From: Erpobdella octoculata
Lineage: Eukaryota; Annelida; Clitellata; Hirudinida; Erpobdellidae
Direction: 5' to 3'
NCBI GenBank assembly: GCA_963978895.1
Contig: OZ022238.1
Span: 29,081,617-29,145,616, forward strand
DNA: 64,000 nucleotides
Shown here: positions 22,674 to 33,442 of the stretch, in pieces
How the letters are laid out: every line of letters begins with the position of its first letter
Numbering within the stretch: the first letter of the stretch is position 1
Notes under the pieces: generated by a model
What the model was told of the DNA's origin: nothing
Seen by the model: only the letters and a program-made list of their open reading frames with translations
The model's database searches: none
Program-made: the position numbers and the translations under genes

Positions 22674-24917
22674 ATTAAAATTGAAAAACTAGCCTACTAG
22701 TGCCTGAAGAAATGGTCTTCCCAGAAGGTGATGCAATCGTAATAGTTTATTTTTATTTCATGTTGAAAATTCACTTTTTTCAATTTTGTGCTCGTTTGGT
22801 ACATTTATAAACATTATAAAATGTGTGCCATTTTTAGGCCGGCCGATGTGTTGCAGAGCAAACTTTAATGTCGTTTTCGACAGCGGCGACAGCTACATTG
22901 AATCGTCAGTCGAAAATAGTGAAAGAACTTGACGTTTGGCCAGTACATCAACAGTGGATATGACCCTCATAAATCCTGATGCGCTAATACTAAAACAGAT
23001 GGACAAGTTTTGTCCGTCACCAAACAATAAGACTTATTTTAGGCTTCTAACTGGAATGCTTGCCAGAGAATAGCACTCAAATCGTCAGTACTCAATAGTG
23101 CATTGTTGGTAATAACAGTGTGTTAGTTGAGTTTATAGAGTTACAGAGACAGTAAAATGAATAGCAAGGGCATCATTTGTGGGGGGCGGGAGAGCAATGC
23201 CCCCAGGGAATTTCCAAAAATAATAGCTGCAACATTTTTGGAGAAGTTTTTGAAAAAGATTTAAAGTAACTGTGACTACCCCCTCCCGACCATCAGCGTT
23301 TTAAGAAAAAAGAGTAAAAGTTTTTGGAATTTTGTTATTGAAAAGTAGGTATCAAAGCTGAATACAGGATTTTGAAAACCAGGAGAGACGCTATGCGTTA
23401 TCAGATAGGTAGTATGCAATGTATGATTTTAGTTTATTGATTTTTATTTTAAAACATTAAAATATTTGTAAATATTTGCACACTGTAATTTGCCATTTTA
23501 TTATAAGTGCAACTTAAAAAATTGTACCCACACAGCATTATCAAAATCGGTCCCAAACTTTGAAATGGGTTTTCATCTTAGGATTTCAGCACGGAAATTG
23601 TGCCTATATAACGGGCCATGCCTAAAAAAGGCCCGTACATGGTTTTGCCAGCTAAGTTCAATAAACAAACATTTTTTTATAATTGTTTACAGTCCTTTAC
23701 ACCAGGTGTTTTAAGACGGAAATGACTGTATGTAGGAAGCACCTATGTACTTCATGTCGTGGATCATAATTTGATCCTTTTTACTTTTCCCTCCTCCTTT
23801 CTCCAGGCTTGGGACTGGCTCGCAATTAGCGAGGCGGAGTTCAAAAAATGAAATCAACCGGTAATGTTAATGAAATATGTCAAGACCACCCAGTAATTAT
23901 ACAAGATATTTAAATAAAAAAATAAAGTAAAGATAACTGCTATAATTTAATTTTGATAATTTTCAACGTGGCGTAATGTCAATTAATTTCTAAGCCACAA
24001 ACTACAACAAGTGAATGTTGTTGATTCACTAAGACACAGACTCTGTCCTAAAGCAACTGCACCTTCTTAATTGGTAATTTTAACTTTAATAGTATACAAA
24101 AGTTGCTCAAAAATCAAATTCACTGACACAAATTACGTAAATACTTCAATAAATACTGAAACAATAGCAACATCTGTTTCCATAGTATTAATATTTGGCA
24201 AAAAGCAAAAGGTGATGATAAATAACCCTCAAAATAAGATTTAAATATATTCTCATGCAATTTCCGTGAGCTTTTGAAGATTTTGAGAAATACAGTTATA
24301 CACAGGAAAAACGAAACACTAATTTGAGATAGCTTGTTTAACATACAAATTACCATTTTGTCTAAAAATCCTAAATTAAACGAAATCAATCCTCTTATAG
24401 TATTTTTAAGGTGTTGTGGTTTTAACGTTTTTTTCAAACAATCAGTGTGAAAATTTAAAAAGCGCCTTTTCTAAAGCTTTTAGAAACTGTCAAATTTGTG
24501 GAATTGCTAAGTTTCCATATGCAAGTGCATTCATTGGTAATTTCAACAAGTTCTTGGACTTGGCGCCCGTTTATTTAGCCCGTTAAAAATATGGTAACGG
24601 AATCTATATAGCTGCTCTATCCCTGATATCGGTTTCTATAGTAGTTCTTTAGTCCGCTTGACGACATAAAATTAATTACTTATTTAACTAATAAATAAAT
24701 AAGGAGAAAAAAATTTAAATAATATATATATTTATTTTTTTAAATTTATTTTAGGTTGTTTAATGTTGTTCTGGAGCTGGCTTCTCTGATTGGTAGAAGT
24801 GTGCCTTCTGATTGTCTGACAGCGGCTTTGGCGTCACCTTCGTAGCCTATGGCGTCTCTCGTCTTACAGCGTTACAAAATCAGTGAGTGACGAGGGCTTT
24901 CAAAATATAGATTACAA
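22674..24917. other. Noncoding repeats between gypsy and the Helitron region
   Basis: No gene recognised. A copy of the dispersed CGACTACCCC motif lies at about 23260-23400 (with TTTTAAGAAAAAAGAG and CAAAGCTGAATACAGGATTTTG, compare 11160-11220). A SINE-like copy is at 23672-23841. The ORF-like stretches at 23490-23714 and 24120-24437 show no domain. Confidence 0.5.
23672..23841 (-). mobile_element. SINE-like retroposon, copy 1
   Basis: About 170 bp nearly the same as 34778-34956. On the minus strand it starts AACTCCGCCTCGCTAATTGC, contains CAGTCCCAAGCCTGGA and GAGGAGGGA, a GGATCAAATTATGATCC hairpin, and ends in an A-rich tail. No pol III boxes recognised. Confidence 0.65.
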
Positions 24918-25142
24918 ACTAGCTTCAACCGGTCACGCGTTGCTGTGGCCAGAGGCTTCTATTCCCCAAATCTGTCAACGATTTTGTCAACTAGATTCTT
25001 ACTAACTAGTTTTTTGGTGACAAGTACCTACGTATTATCGATACAGCTTGTTTTTTGTGTTCATGATTATGTTCAACATATTTGATTGAACAGCGCCATT
25101 TTACGTTGTTTTAATCACGCAATATGGTGTTTTATTCAACGA
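24918..25142. mobile_element. Left part of a repeat interrupted by the Helitron array
   Basis: From about 24960 the text matches 57075-57255: AACTAGATTCTT, CAACTAGTTTT, TTATCGATA, TTTTTTGTGTTCATG, ATGTTCAACATATTTGATTG, AGCGCCATTTTAC, TGGTGTTTTATTCAACGA. The left edge A|CTAGCTTCAACCGGTCACG with an imperfect GGTCAC/GTGGCC hairpin resembles a minus-strand Helitron 3' end. The right half of the same repeat resumes at 41010. Confidence 0.65.
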
Positions 25143-25718
25143 TCCCCAACATAAAAGCGCAATGATGTATTATGTATGTATTATGTATTATGTCACCCGA
25201 TTAGCATCTGCAGCACTGAAAAAACCAAGGATATCTTGATATAACAACTGGATGCACAACCTACTCTAGTAGGCCTAAGGTTTTATTGCTTCTTATATCA
25301 TAATTATAAATAAATTGATGTAACAAACTACAAAAGCATCAGTAGTTATATCATACTTATACAAATGTTGATGTAACTATGACGTAATTGGCTGAACTGT
25401 CTAGGCCTACTAGAGTAGGTTGTGGATCCAGTTGTTATATCAAGATATCCTTGGAAAAAACTCACGTTGATAGATTATGAGACGCTGAACTTACGTCATC
25501 ACACATTATAAACAAGTTGAAATTAATTAGAGGTGATTTTATTCGTAGGCGGTTTTTCCATTATCAGCCATTAAAGTTGTTTTTTTCATAGGCGGTTTTT
25601 TTTCAAATTTAGCCATTCAAATAAAAGACCATTCCAAAACGTTTCCAAGTGAAAAATCATCTGCGACTAGCTGGAAAAACTCACACGCTTCGCGCGCAAA
25701 GCGTGCGTCAAGTGCTGG
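25143..25718 (+). mobile_element. Helitron array unit 1
   Basis: Starts TCCCCAACATAAAAGCG right after host A 25142, ends CTGG. Internally deleted; it keeps the 5' head, one 44-bp-type block and the terminal palindrome (one arm altered, GCGCGCAAAGCG). A MITE lies at 25225-25454. Confidence 0.8.
25225..25454. mobile_element. 230-bp palindromic MITE
   Basis: Ends CCAAGGATATCTTGATATAA and inverted at the right; the inverted repeats reach about 55 bp, including ACCTACTCTAGTAGGCCTA. Flanked by AAAAAA on both sides, and the uninterrupted text GTCTGAAAAAACTCACG is present in the other array units, which proves an insertion. No coding capacity. Superfamily unknown. Confidence 0.88.
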
Positions 25719-27072
25719 TCCCCAACATAAAAGCGCAATGATGTATTATGTATTATGTATGTATGTCACCCGATTAGCATCTGCAGGTCTGAAAAAACTC
25801 ACGTTGATAGATTATGAGACTCTGAACACGGTTTGTTAGGGCACTTTTTGTTAAAATGTTTAAATAAAAAGTTATTAGCCGCGAAAGTTTAACGCTCTGC
25901 GGATATATATAATGCATCGAAAGTCATCTTTCAATATAAACAAGTTTGAAATTAATAAATCTTCGAAGTAGAAAGCCGGCGGGTTTTCCCCAATTATAAT
26001 TGTATAAAAATATAAATTATTCCAATATTTTAATTATTAATAATATTATTAATAAAGAAAATTAACTAATTTGCTAATATTATTTCTATTATTGGAAAAT
26101 TCCACGCTTTGCGAATACATTTAATGAAATTATTATTAACGACATTTTACTATTTTGCAATAATTATTCCTCTTATTTTAATTATTAATAATATTATTAT
26201 TTACGAAACTTAACTAATTTCCTAATATTATTCCTATTATTGGAATGTTCGACGCTTTGCAGATACATTTAATGAAATTATTATTAACGACATTTTACTT
26301 TTTAACAATTATTATTCTTCTTATTTTAATTATTAATAATATTATTATTTTCGAATATTAACTAATTTGCTAATAATATTGCTATTATTGAAAAGTTCGA
26401 CGCTTTGCGGATATATTTTGAGCATACGTCATAAATCAATATAAACAAGTTGAAAATAAATAAATCACCAAAGTAGTACATCGGCGGGTTTTCCCAATAT
26501 CAGCCATTTGGCTTTTTTTGTAGGTGGTTTTTTTCATTATCAGCCATCAAAGGTTGGGTTTTTTTTAGGCTTATTTTTCACTATCACCCAAAATATGTTG
26601 TTTTTTTCATAGGTTGTTTTTTCGATACTATCCATTTAATATTGTGTTTTTCGTAGGCGGTTTTTTCGCTATCACCCAATAAATGTTGTTTTTTTCGTAG
26701 GCTGTTTTTCTCGATCACATCCAATATATACTGTGTTTTTCATATTTAGTTTTTTCACTATCACACAATAAATGTGGTTTTTTTCTTAGGCTATTTTTTC
26801 CAACATCACCCATTTAAGGTTTTTTCGTAGGCAGTTTTTCCAACATCATCCAATCAATTAGAAGACCATTGCAAAACGTTTTGAAGTGAAAAATCCTCTG
26901 CTACTGGCTGAAATAGTCACACGCTTCGCTTGCGATGCGTGCGTAAAGTTATTACTATATAAGCGCATTGGTGTTGTTTTTGAGCTTAGAGTGAGATTTG
27001 AGTGCGACTACCTTTACTGTTGATATGTAAAAACTCACACGCTTCGCGCGCGAAGCGTGCGTCAAGTGCTGG
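25719..27072 (+). mobile_element. Helitron array unit 2 (least disturbed)
   Basis: The 1354-bp unit with all modules: 5' head, heptamers, CACCCGATTAGCATCTGCAG, the 147-bp block (about 26000-26420), the 44-bp block (about 26485-26860), an inner palindrome near 26920, then the terminal palindrome and CTGG at 27069-27072. Confidence 0.85.
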
Positions 27073-27459
27073 TCCCCAGCATAAAAGCGCAATGATGTAT
27101 TATGTATTATGTATGTCACCCGATTAGCATCTGATGGTCTGAAAAAACTCACGTTGATAGATTATGAGACGTTGAACACTGTTTGTTAGGGCACTTTTTA
27201 GTTAAAATGTTTAAATAAAAACTTATTAGCCGCGAAAGTTTAATGCTTTGCGGTTATATATAATGCATCGACTTGTAATTCATGTCTATGTAAACATAGC
27301 GTGTTCTCGAGGGTCCCCGTTTTTCGATTAAATAGTTAATAATTAAGCTTTTTTCTCTATCGTTTCAAGTGGAACAATATTTTTAATTTTAGTCTCTACG
27401 TTAGTTTTGCTTTTTTTCCGCATTTTCAACACATAGCACCGGAGATATTATCGCTCACC

Positions 27460-27630
27460 ATGAGTAGAATCAAATACAGCACTTCACAGTTACTCGACAT
27501 TGGCTCCGCCGCAGCGCTTCGTGTCACAAAGACATTACGCAACACACTCTTCAAAAACAATATCTGGAAGCCAAAATCCAACAAAAGGACGATGCTCGCC
27601 GAATCTCGTGGAATTTCACGCTTGCTCTAA
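27460..27630 (+). CDS. Short frame upstream of the LINE-2 polyprotein
   Basis: 56 codons from ATG 27460, ending TAA at 27628-27630 directly followed by the ATG of the long frame. The adjacent stop and start (TAAATG) suggests termination-reinitiation. The C-terminal part (TLFKNNIWKPKSNKRTML) recurs in the broken copy near 62700, so the segment is conserved between copies. No domain recognised; could be an ORF0/ORF1-like leader. Confidence 0.55.
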   Translation: MSRIKYSTSQLLDIGSAAALRVTKTLRNTLFKNNIWKPKSNKRTMLAESRGISRLL

Positions 27631-30531
27631 ATGGGTGTGCTAAACACACGCTCCGCCGTACGCAAAGCGCCCTTGCTTCACAACACTATCTTTGACGAAA
27701 ATCTCGACTTCCTTTGCTTAAGTGAAACCTGGATAACATCTGATGCCCCAGAGGTAATCAAGCGAGACGTGGCTCCACCTGGATTTTCCGTCATCCACAA
27801 ACACCGAGGATCGTATGAGGACAAAAGAGGTGGAGGGCTTGCCATCATTCACTGCAACAACCTCCTCTGCTCCCAGGTACCCACGGATCCAACGCATGAA
27901 TTCGAGCATCTGGTAGCAAAAATATCCATCTCACAACAACATCTGCTCATAGCTGTTATCTACAGACCACCTGGTCACATCTCTCATGTCTTCATTAACG
28001 AATTTTCTCATTTTATCGAATTAATATCTTCCATTGGTCACAAATTTATAATATGCGGCGACTTCAATGCACCCTCCTCTTCAACATCCATCGATCCAAC
28101 TCTCCAAGAGTTGCTTGATGAACTCAACCTCATCCAGCAAGTCTCTGTACCAACCCACTCGAGAGGCAACATTCTCGACCTACTCATCTCTTGCAGCAGC
28201 ACACCATACTTACTAACGGAAGTCAGCACACACAGCTTATCCTATTCCGATCACTACTTAGTCTCAACCATCATCACTCACTCAAAACCCATCATCAATC
28301 GCATCACCACCCATCATCGAAATTTAAAATCTATCGATTGGCTCGCCTTCAACAGAGACATAATCAACTCATCACTACTCGATCACAACAACCTCACAGC
28401 TGATGAGTATACCGAGCTCATGATAACAACCATGAAATGTTTACTCGACAAGTTTGCCCCTATCCGTATCAAGACGCTCAGGAAGGGTGTCACAAAGACC
28501 ATCTTATCGGAAGACGCCATGAGTGCAAAAAGGCAAATGAGAAAGATGGAAAGGCTCTACAACAAGAACTCATCCCCTACAAACAAATTAGCTTACGACC
28601 AATCCAGAGAGCTGGCCAGAATTGCAATACTTAACTCCAGAGTTGATTGCGTTCGACATGAATTGAGCTCTTCGGCCAATTCTTGCTCTCTTTGGCGCAA
28701 TCTAAACAAGATTCTCCATACCACCACTGAACATAATAGTCTCGATGACAACAACTGCAAGACGCTTGTCAACTCCTTCAGTAACCATTTCATAAATAAA
28801 ATAAGTAACATTCATCAAAATATAAAACAACGTTTGTCATCTCCTGCTCACTCACTTCCGTCATATGCAACCAGAGTCATTCCCTGTCACAACATGCATT
28901 CTCTCCAACCAATAACCGCATCTGACGTAAAGAAAATCATTAAAAGCTCATGCAACAAAACTTCTCCTCTTGACCCTTTCCCACATCAAGTTTTAATTAA
29001 TTGCTCGGATACACTCTCCATCATCATATCTAACTTAATCAACCTTTCTTTTGAAGAAGGTCACTTTCCAAAGTCATTCAAAACAGCACAAGTCTTGCCA
29101 CTCTTAAAAAAACCCCATCTCGATACCTCTGACCCTGGTAACTTTCGCCCCATTTCCAACCTTTCCACCATCTCTAAAATCATTGAACGTGCTGCTCTAA
29201 AGCAACTCCAACCGCATATTACTTCCAACCCTAATTACTCTCCTTTCCAATCAGCGTACCGTTGCACCTTTTCCACTGAAACTGCTTTACTACACATCTT
29301 TGATCATGTCTTCCACTCTTGCGGCTCAAAAAAAGCCACTATGATTGCTGGACTTGACCTGTCTACTGCCTTCGACACCATTGATCATTCCATCCTACTT
29401 CAACGACTAAAAGATGACTTCGGCATCAACGGCTTAGCCCTCTCCTGGTTAGCATCTTATCTCACTGGTCGCTCACAATTTGTTAAACTCGGAGATCACT
29501 CATCTCCTACTGTTCAGCTCACCCATGGTGTTCCTCAGGGCTCCGTCCTAGGGCCACTCCTTTTTACCTCCTATATATCTCCTATAGCCGATTTATTATC
29601 CTCCCACAATGTTGCTCACCACCAGTACGCCGATGACACACAGCTCTTCATACCCATCAGTCCCAAAGATCCCACTGACCTTTCTTCCAGAATCAATAGA
29701 CTTACTTCATGCATACAGGCTGTAGAAACATGGTTCCTACATAACAATCTCCAGTTCAACACATCAAAAACCGAAGTATCCATCTTAGGCTCACATCATC
29801 TTATCAATTCGCTCTCTCATATCAAATCAATCAATCTTGACCATGATCTCGTTCATCTCTCACCATCCCTGAAAATACTTGGCGGCACTATAGATAATAA
29901 ACTAACATTTTCAAATTACATCACTAGCGTCATCAAGTCTTGCAACCACCACCTGAGGGCCATACGCCACATCAGGCCATTTCTCACTATGGAGCTGGTT
30001 TCTACGCTTGTACGTTGCCTTCTCCTATCTAGAATTGACTACTGCAATTCTCTCCTCTACAACATCACACAACAACAGTGCGCGCGACTTCAGCGGACCT
30101 TGAATAGGGCAGCCAGAATCGTCCTGAACGTCGATACTTCAAAAGGCACACGTCACCAATCCTCCGTCAATAACCTCATCCGTCTTCACTGGTTGCCCAT
30201 AACTCACCGCATTTCGTTCAAGATCGCTCTCCTCACTCACAAAACACTCACTACTTCATCACCCCCATATCTTCGCACCCTACTCAAAAACCGGAAAACT
30301 GGCAGATGTCTCCGCTCTTCTGCAGCTCCTCTCCTCCAGCAACATCACACCTCCAACAATATTTCAACGCGTGCCTTCCGTCATGCAGCGCCGTGTGTGT
30401 GGAATTCGCTACCTCCCGACATTAGAGCCACTGAGTCGACGGAACTTTTCAAAAAGAAACTAAAAACTTATTATTTTAAAATATTCTCGGGGACCTTCGA
30501 AAGCGCCTCAGTTAATCTTGGCGCTATATAA
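27631..30531 (+). CDS. LINE-2 endonuclease / reverse transcriptase
   Basis: 966 residues. N-terminal apurinic-type endonuclease: LSETWI near residue 31, GGGLAIIH, ICGDFNAP near 142, YSDHYLV near 205. It nicks target DNA. The reverse transcriptase follows: [53 protein letters not shown], and catalytic HHQYADDTQLF near 665. The C-terminus has WNSLPPDIRATEST and FKKKLKTYYF, as in L2 elements. Length and order are complete for the clade. It can start at this ATG, abutting the upstream stop. Expected to act in cis on its own RNA; SINEs with similar 3' ends could use it. Antisense frames at 27718-28811 are shadows. Confidence 0.93.
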   Translation: MGVLNTRSAVRKAPLLHNTIFDENLDFLCLSETWITSDAPEVIKRDVAPPGFSVIHKHRGSYEDKRGGGLAIIHCNNLLCSQVPTDPTHEFEHLVAKISISQQHLLIAVIYRPPGHISHVFINEFSHFIELISSIGHKFIICGDFNAPSSSTSIDPTLQELLDELNLIQQVSVPTHSRGNILDLLISCSSTPYLLTEVSTHSLSYSDHYLVSTIITHSKPIINRITTHHRNLKSIDWLAFNRDIINSSLLDHNNLTADEYTELMITTMKCLLDKFAPIRIKTLRKGVTKTILSEDAMSAKRQMRKMERLYNKNSSPTNKLAYDQSRELARIAILNSRVDCVRHELSSSANSCSLWRNLNKILHTTTEHNSLDDNNCKTLVNSFSNHFINKISNIHQNIKQRLSSPAHSLPSYATRVIPCHNMHSLQPITASDVKKIIKSSCNKTSPLDPFPHQVLINCSDTLSIIISNLINLSFEEGHFPKSFKTAQVLPLLKKPHLDTSDPGNFRPISNLSTISKIIERAALKQLQPHITSNPNYSPFQSAYRCTFSTETALLHIFDHVFHSCGSKKATMIAGLDLSTAFDTIDHSILLQRLKDDFGINGLALSWLASYLTGRSQFVKLGDHSSPTVQLTHGVPQGSVLGPLLFTSYISPIADLLSSHNVAHHQYADDTQLFIPISPKDPTDLSSRINRLTSCIQAVETWFLHNNLQFNTSKTEVSILGSHHLINSLSHIKSINLDHDLVHLSPSLKILGGTIDNKLTFSNYITSVIKSCNHHLRAIRHIRPFLTMELVSTLVRCLLLSRIDYCNSLLYNITQQQCARLQRTLNRAARIVLNVDTSKGTRHQSSVNNLIRLHWLPITHRISFKIALLTHKTLTTSSPPYLRTLLKNRKTGRCLRSSAAPLLQQHHTSNNISTRAFRHAAPCVWNSLPPDIRATESTELFKKKLKTYYFKIFSGTFESASVNLGAI

Positions 30532-31632
30532 AAACACTTATTATTATTATTATTATTATTATGTCATCGCTGAATATAAACAAGTTGAAAATAAATAAAT
30601 CACCGAAGTAGTAGTCGGCGGGTTTTTCCCAATTTTAAACAAGTTGTAAATTATTATTAACGACAATATACTATTTTGCAATTATTTTTCCTCTTATTTT
30701 AATTCGTTATAATATTATTATTAACGAAGATAACAAATTTTGCTAATATTATTCATATTAATGGAAAGTTCGACGCATTGCAGATAATATTATTGAAATT
30801 ATTATTAACGACATTTTTCTATTTTGTAATTATTATTCCTCTTTTTTAATTATTAATAATATTACTATTAGCGAAGATTAACTTTTTTGTTATAATTATT
30901 CATATTAAAGGAAAATTCGAAGCTTTGCAGATATATTTAGTGAAATTATTATTAACGGCATTTTTCTATTTTGTTATTATTATTTCTCTTATTTTAATTA
31001 TTAATAATATTATTATTTACGAAAATAAACTAATTTGCTAATATTATTCCTATTATTGGAAAGTTCGACGCTTTGCGGATATATTTTGAGCATACGTCAT
31101 AACTCAATATAAACAAGTTGAAAATAAATAAATCACCGAAGTAGTTTATCGCCGGGTTTTCCCAATACATTGAAGGTTGTGTTTTTCGTAGGCGGTTTTT
31201 TCACTATCACCCAATAAATTTTGTTTTTTTCGTAGGCTGTTTTTCCCGATCAAATTCAATAAAAATTGTGTTTTTTCACTATCACACAATAAATGTGGTT
31301 TTTTTGTAGGCTATTTTTCCCATATAGCCCATTTAAGGTTTTTTTCGTAGGCAGTATTTCCAAAATCATCCAATCAAATATAAGACCATTCCAAAACGTT
31401 TTCAAGTTAAAAATCATCAGGTACTGGCTGATATAGTCACATGCTTCGCTTGCGAAACGTTCGTAAAGTTATTACTATATAAGAGCATTGGTGTTGTTTT
31501 TGAGCTTAGAGTGCTATTTGAGTTCGACGACCTTTACTATTAATATGTAAAAACTCACACGCTTCGGGCGCGAAGCGCGCGAACCGTGCGTCAAGTGCTG
31601 GTTCCCAACATAAAAGCGCAATGATGTATTTA

Positions 31633-32634
31633 GTATTATGTATTATGTATTATGTATTATGTATTATGTATTATGTATTATGTATTATGTATTATGTATT
31701 ATGTATTATGTATTATGTATTATGTATTATGTATTATGTATTATGTATTATGTATTATGTATTATGTATTATGTATTATGTATTATGTATTATGTATTAT
31801 GTATTATGTATTATGTATTATGTATTATGTATTATGTATTATGTATTATGTATTATGTATTATGTATTATGTATTATGTATTATGTATTATGTATTATGT
31901 ATTATGTATTATGTATTATGTATTATGTATTATGTATTATGTATTATGTATTATGTATTATGTATTATGTATTATGTATTATGTATTATGTATTATGTAT
32001 TATGTATTATGTATTATGTATTATGTATTATGTATTATGTATTATGTATTATGTATTATGTATTATGTATTATGTATTATGTATTATGTATTATGTATTA
32101 TGTATTATGTATTATGTATTATGTATTATGTATTATGTATTATGTATTATGTATTATGTATTATGTATTATGTATTATGTATTATGTATTATGTATTATG
32201 TATTATGTATTATGTATTATGTATTATGTATTATGTATTATGTATTATGTATTATGTATTATGTATTATGTATTATGTATTATGTATTATGTATTATGTA
32301 TTATGTATTATGTATTATGTATTATGTATTATGTATTATGTATTATGTATTATGTATTATGTATTATGTATTATGTATTATGTATTATGTATTATGTATT
32401 ATGTATTATGTATTATGTATTATGTATTATGTATTATGTATTATGTATTATGTATTATGTATTATGTATTATGTATTATGTATTATGTATTATGTATTAT
32501 GTATTATGTATTATGTATTATGTATTATGTATTATGTATTATGTATTATGTATTATGTATTATGTATTATGTATTATGTATTATGTATTATGTTTTATGT
32601 ATTATGTATTATGTATTATGTATTATGTATTATG
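31633..32634. repeat. (TATTATG)n satellite, about 143 copies
   Basis: A 7-bp unit repeated for about 1000 bases with a single substitution seen (TTTTATG near 32592). Other array units have only one to four copies at the same place after GATG. Since 7 is not a multiple of 3 and no stop occurs, all three + frames stay open; the long YVLCIM-repeat proteins are artefacts. Confidence 0.97.
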
Positions 32635-32914
32635 TATGTCACCCGATTAGCATCTGCAGGTCTGAAAAAACTCACGTTGATAGATTATGAGACGCTGAAC
32701 ACGGTTTGTTAGGGCACTTTTTTGTTAAAATATTTAAATAAAAAGTTATTAGAAGCGAAAGTTTAACGCTTTGCCGATATATATACTAGCGGACCCGGCG
32801 AACTTCGTTTCACCTTAAAGAGTGTATTTTTTAAGCAATAAAGAACAATAATAACAAATATATATATAAGTTTAAAAGAAAACAAAATAAAAAAACGTTC
32901 ACTTTAATAGTTTA

Positions 32915-33442
32915 TTAGAAAAACATTGGTTGAACTCGGGTCGATTCTCTTGAATCCAGCACTTTATGATACACTATGTTTTTTGTTTTATTATCGGGCG
33001 AAAAAACAAATAAATCTGATGGTCTGCCGACACGTGAATACGCCACATACAATTGACCATGAGAAAAACATGCATTATCCAAGTTCAGACCACAAACACT
33101 CAAAGATTGGCCTTGTGATTTGTTATTCGTCATAGCAAATGCTAAGCAAATCGAAAATTGAATTCTTTTAAAACCGCACTGCCTTGCTTCCGACGTTGGC
33201 ATTTCTTTGATGAAGCGTTCCAAGTGTAATAACGTGGCATCTCCGAGTAAAGCAACGTTTGTGCAAATGGATCGCTTTGGCAAATCGCAAAAAAAACTCG
33301 TTAATGTTGTTGCTGGTGGTGTTTCAGCACGTTGAATAATATTCGACGCGTTAAAATAAACTCGTTGACCATTCTCCAGATGCACAGCCAAATGGACAAC
33401 AGTGGGATGACGTTCGTGAAAGAGAATGAGAATATACGCCAA
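32915..33442 (-). pseudogene. Helitron helicase C-terminus joined to the end of Rep region
   Basis: Starts with the tail of the N-terminal protein (FHERHPTVVHLAVHLENGQ, PPATTLTSFF), then jumps to the last Pif1-like helicase motifs: FAMTNNKSQGQSL and FSHGQLYVAYSRVG, which close the ATP-binding site. Walker A and B and the middle of the helicase are missing. The upstream frame (33301-34338) overlaps but is shifted near 33440. Confidence 0.85.

Larger units (their letters stand above)
27271..30562 (+). mobile_element. Full-length, apparently intact LINE-2 retrotransposon
   Basis: About 3.3 kb between unit-3 sequences: a 5' region of about 190 bp, a short frame (27460-27630), a 966-residue endonuclease-RT frame (27631-30531) and a 3' end GCGCTATATAAAAACAC followed by TTATTA repeats, the known L2 tail style. 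No stop or frameshift in either frame, so it could be active. A second copy with the same 5' region lies at about 60910-62785 on the minus strand, broken. Confidence 0.9.
27073..31601 (+). mobile_element. Helitron array unit 3, carrying the LINE-2
   Basis: Starts TCCCCAGCATAAAAGCG. After ATAATGCATCG (27270) the LINE-2 intervenes to 30562, then the unit resumes with GTCATCGCTGAATATAAAC. 147-bp block 30640-31090, 44-bp block 31150-31370. The terminal palindrome has an extra GCGCGAACC. Confidence 0.82.

Noticed and set aside
26485..26860. CRISPR-like regular repeats (TAGGC-GTTTTTTC every 44 bp)
   Set aside because: Eukaryotic context; spacers are themselves similar to each other, so this is a minisatellite, with no cas genes.
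31621..32712. Three overlapping 330-363 residue YVLCIM-repeat proteins
   Set aside because: They are translations of the (TATTATG)n array; a 7-bp unit without stops opens all frames. No gene evidence.
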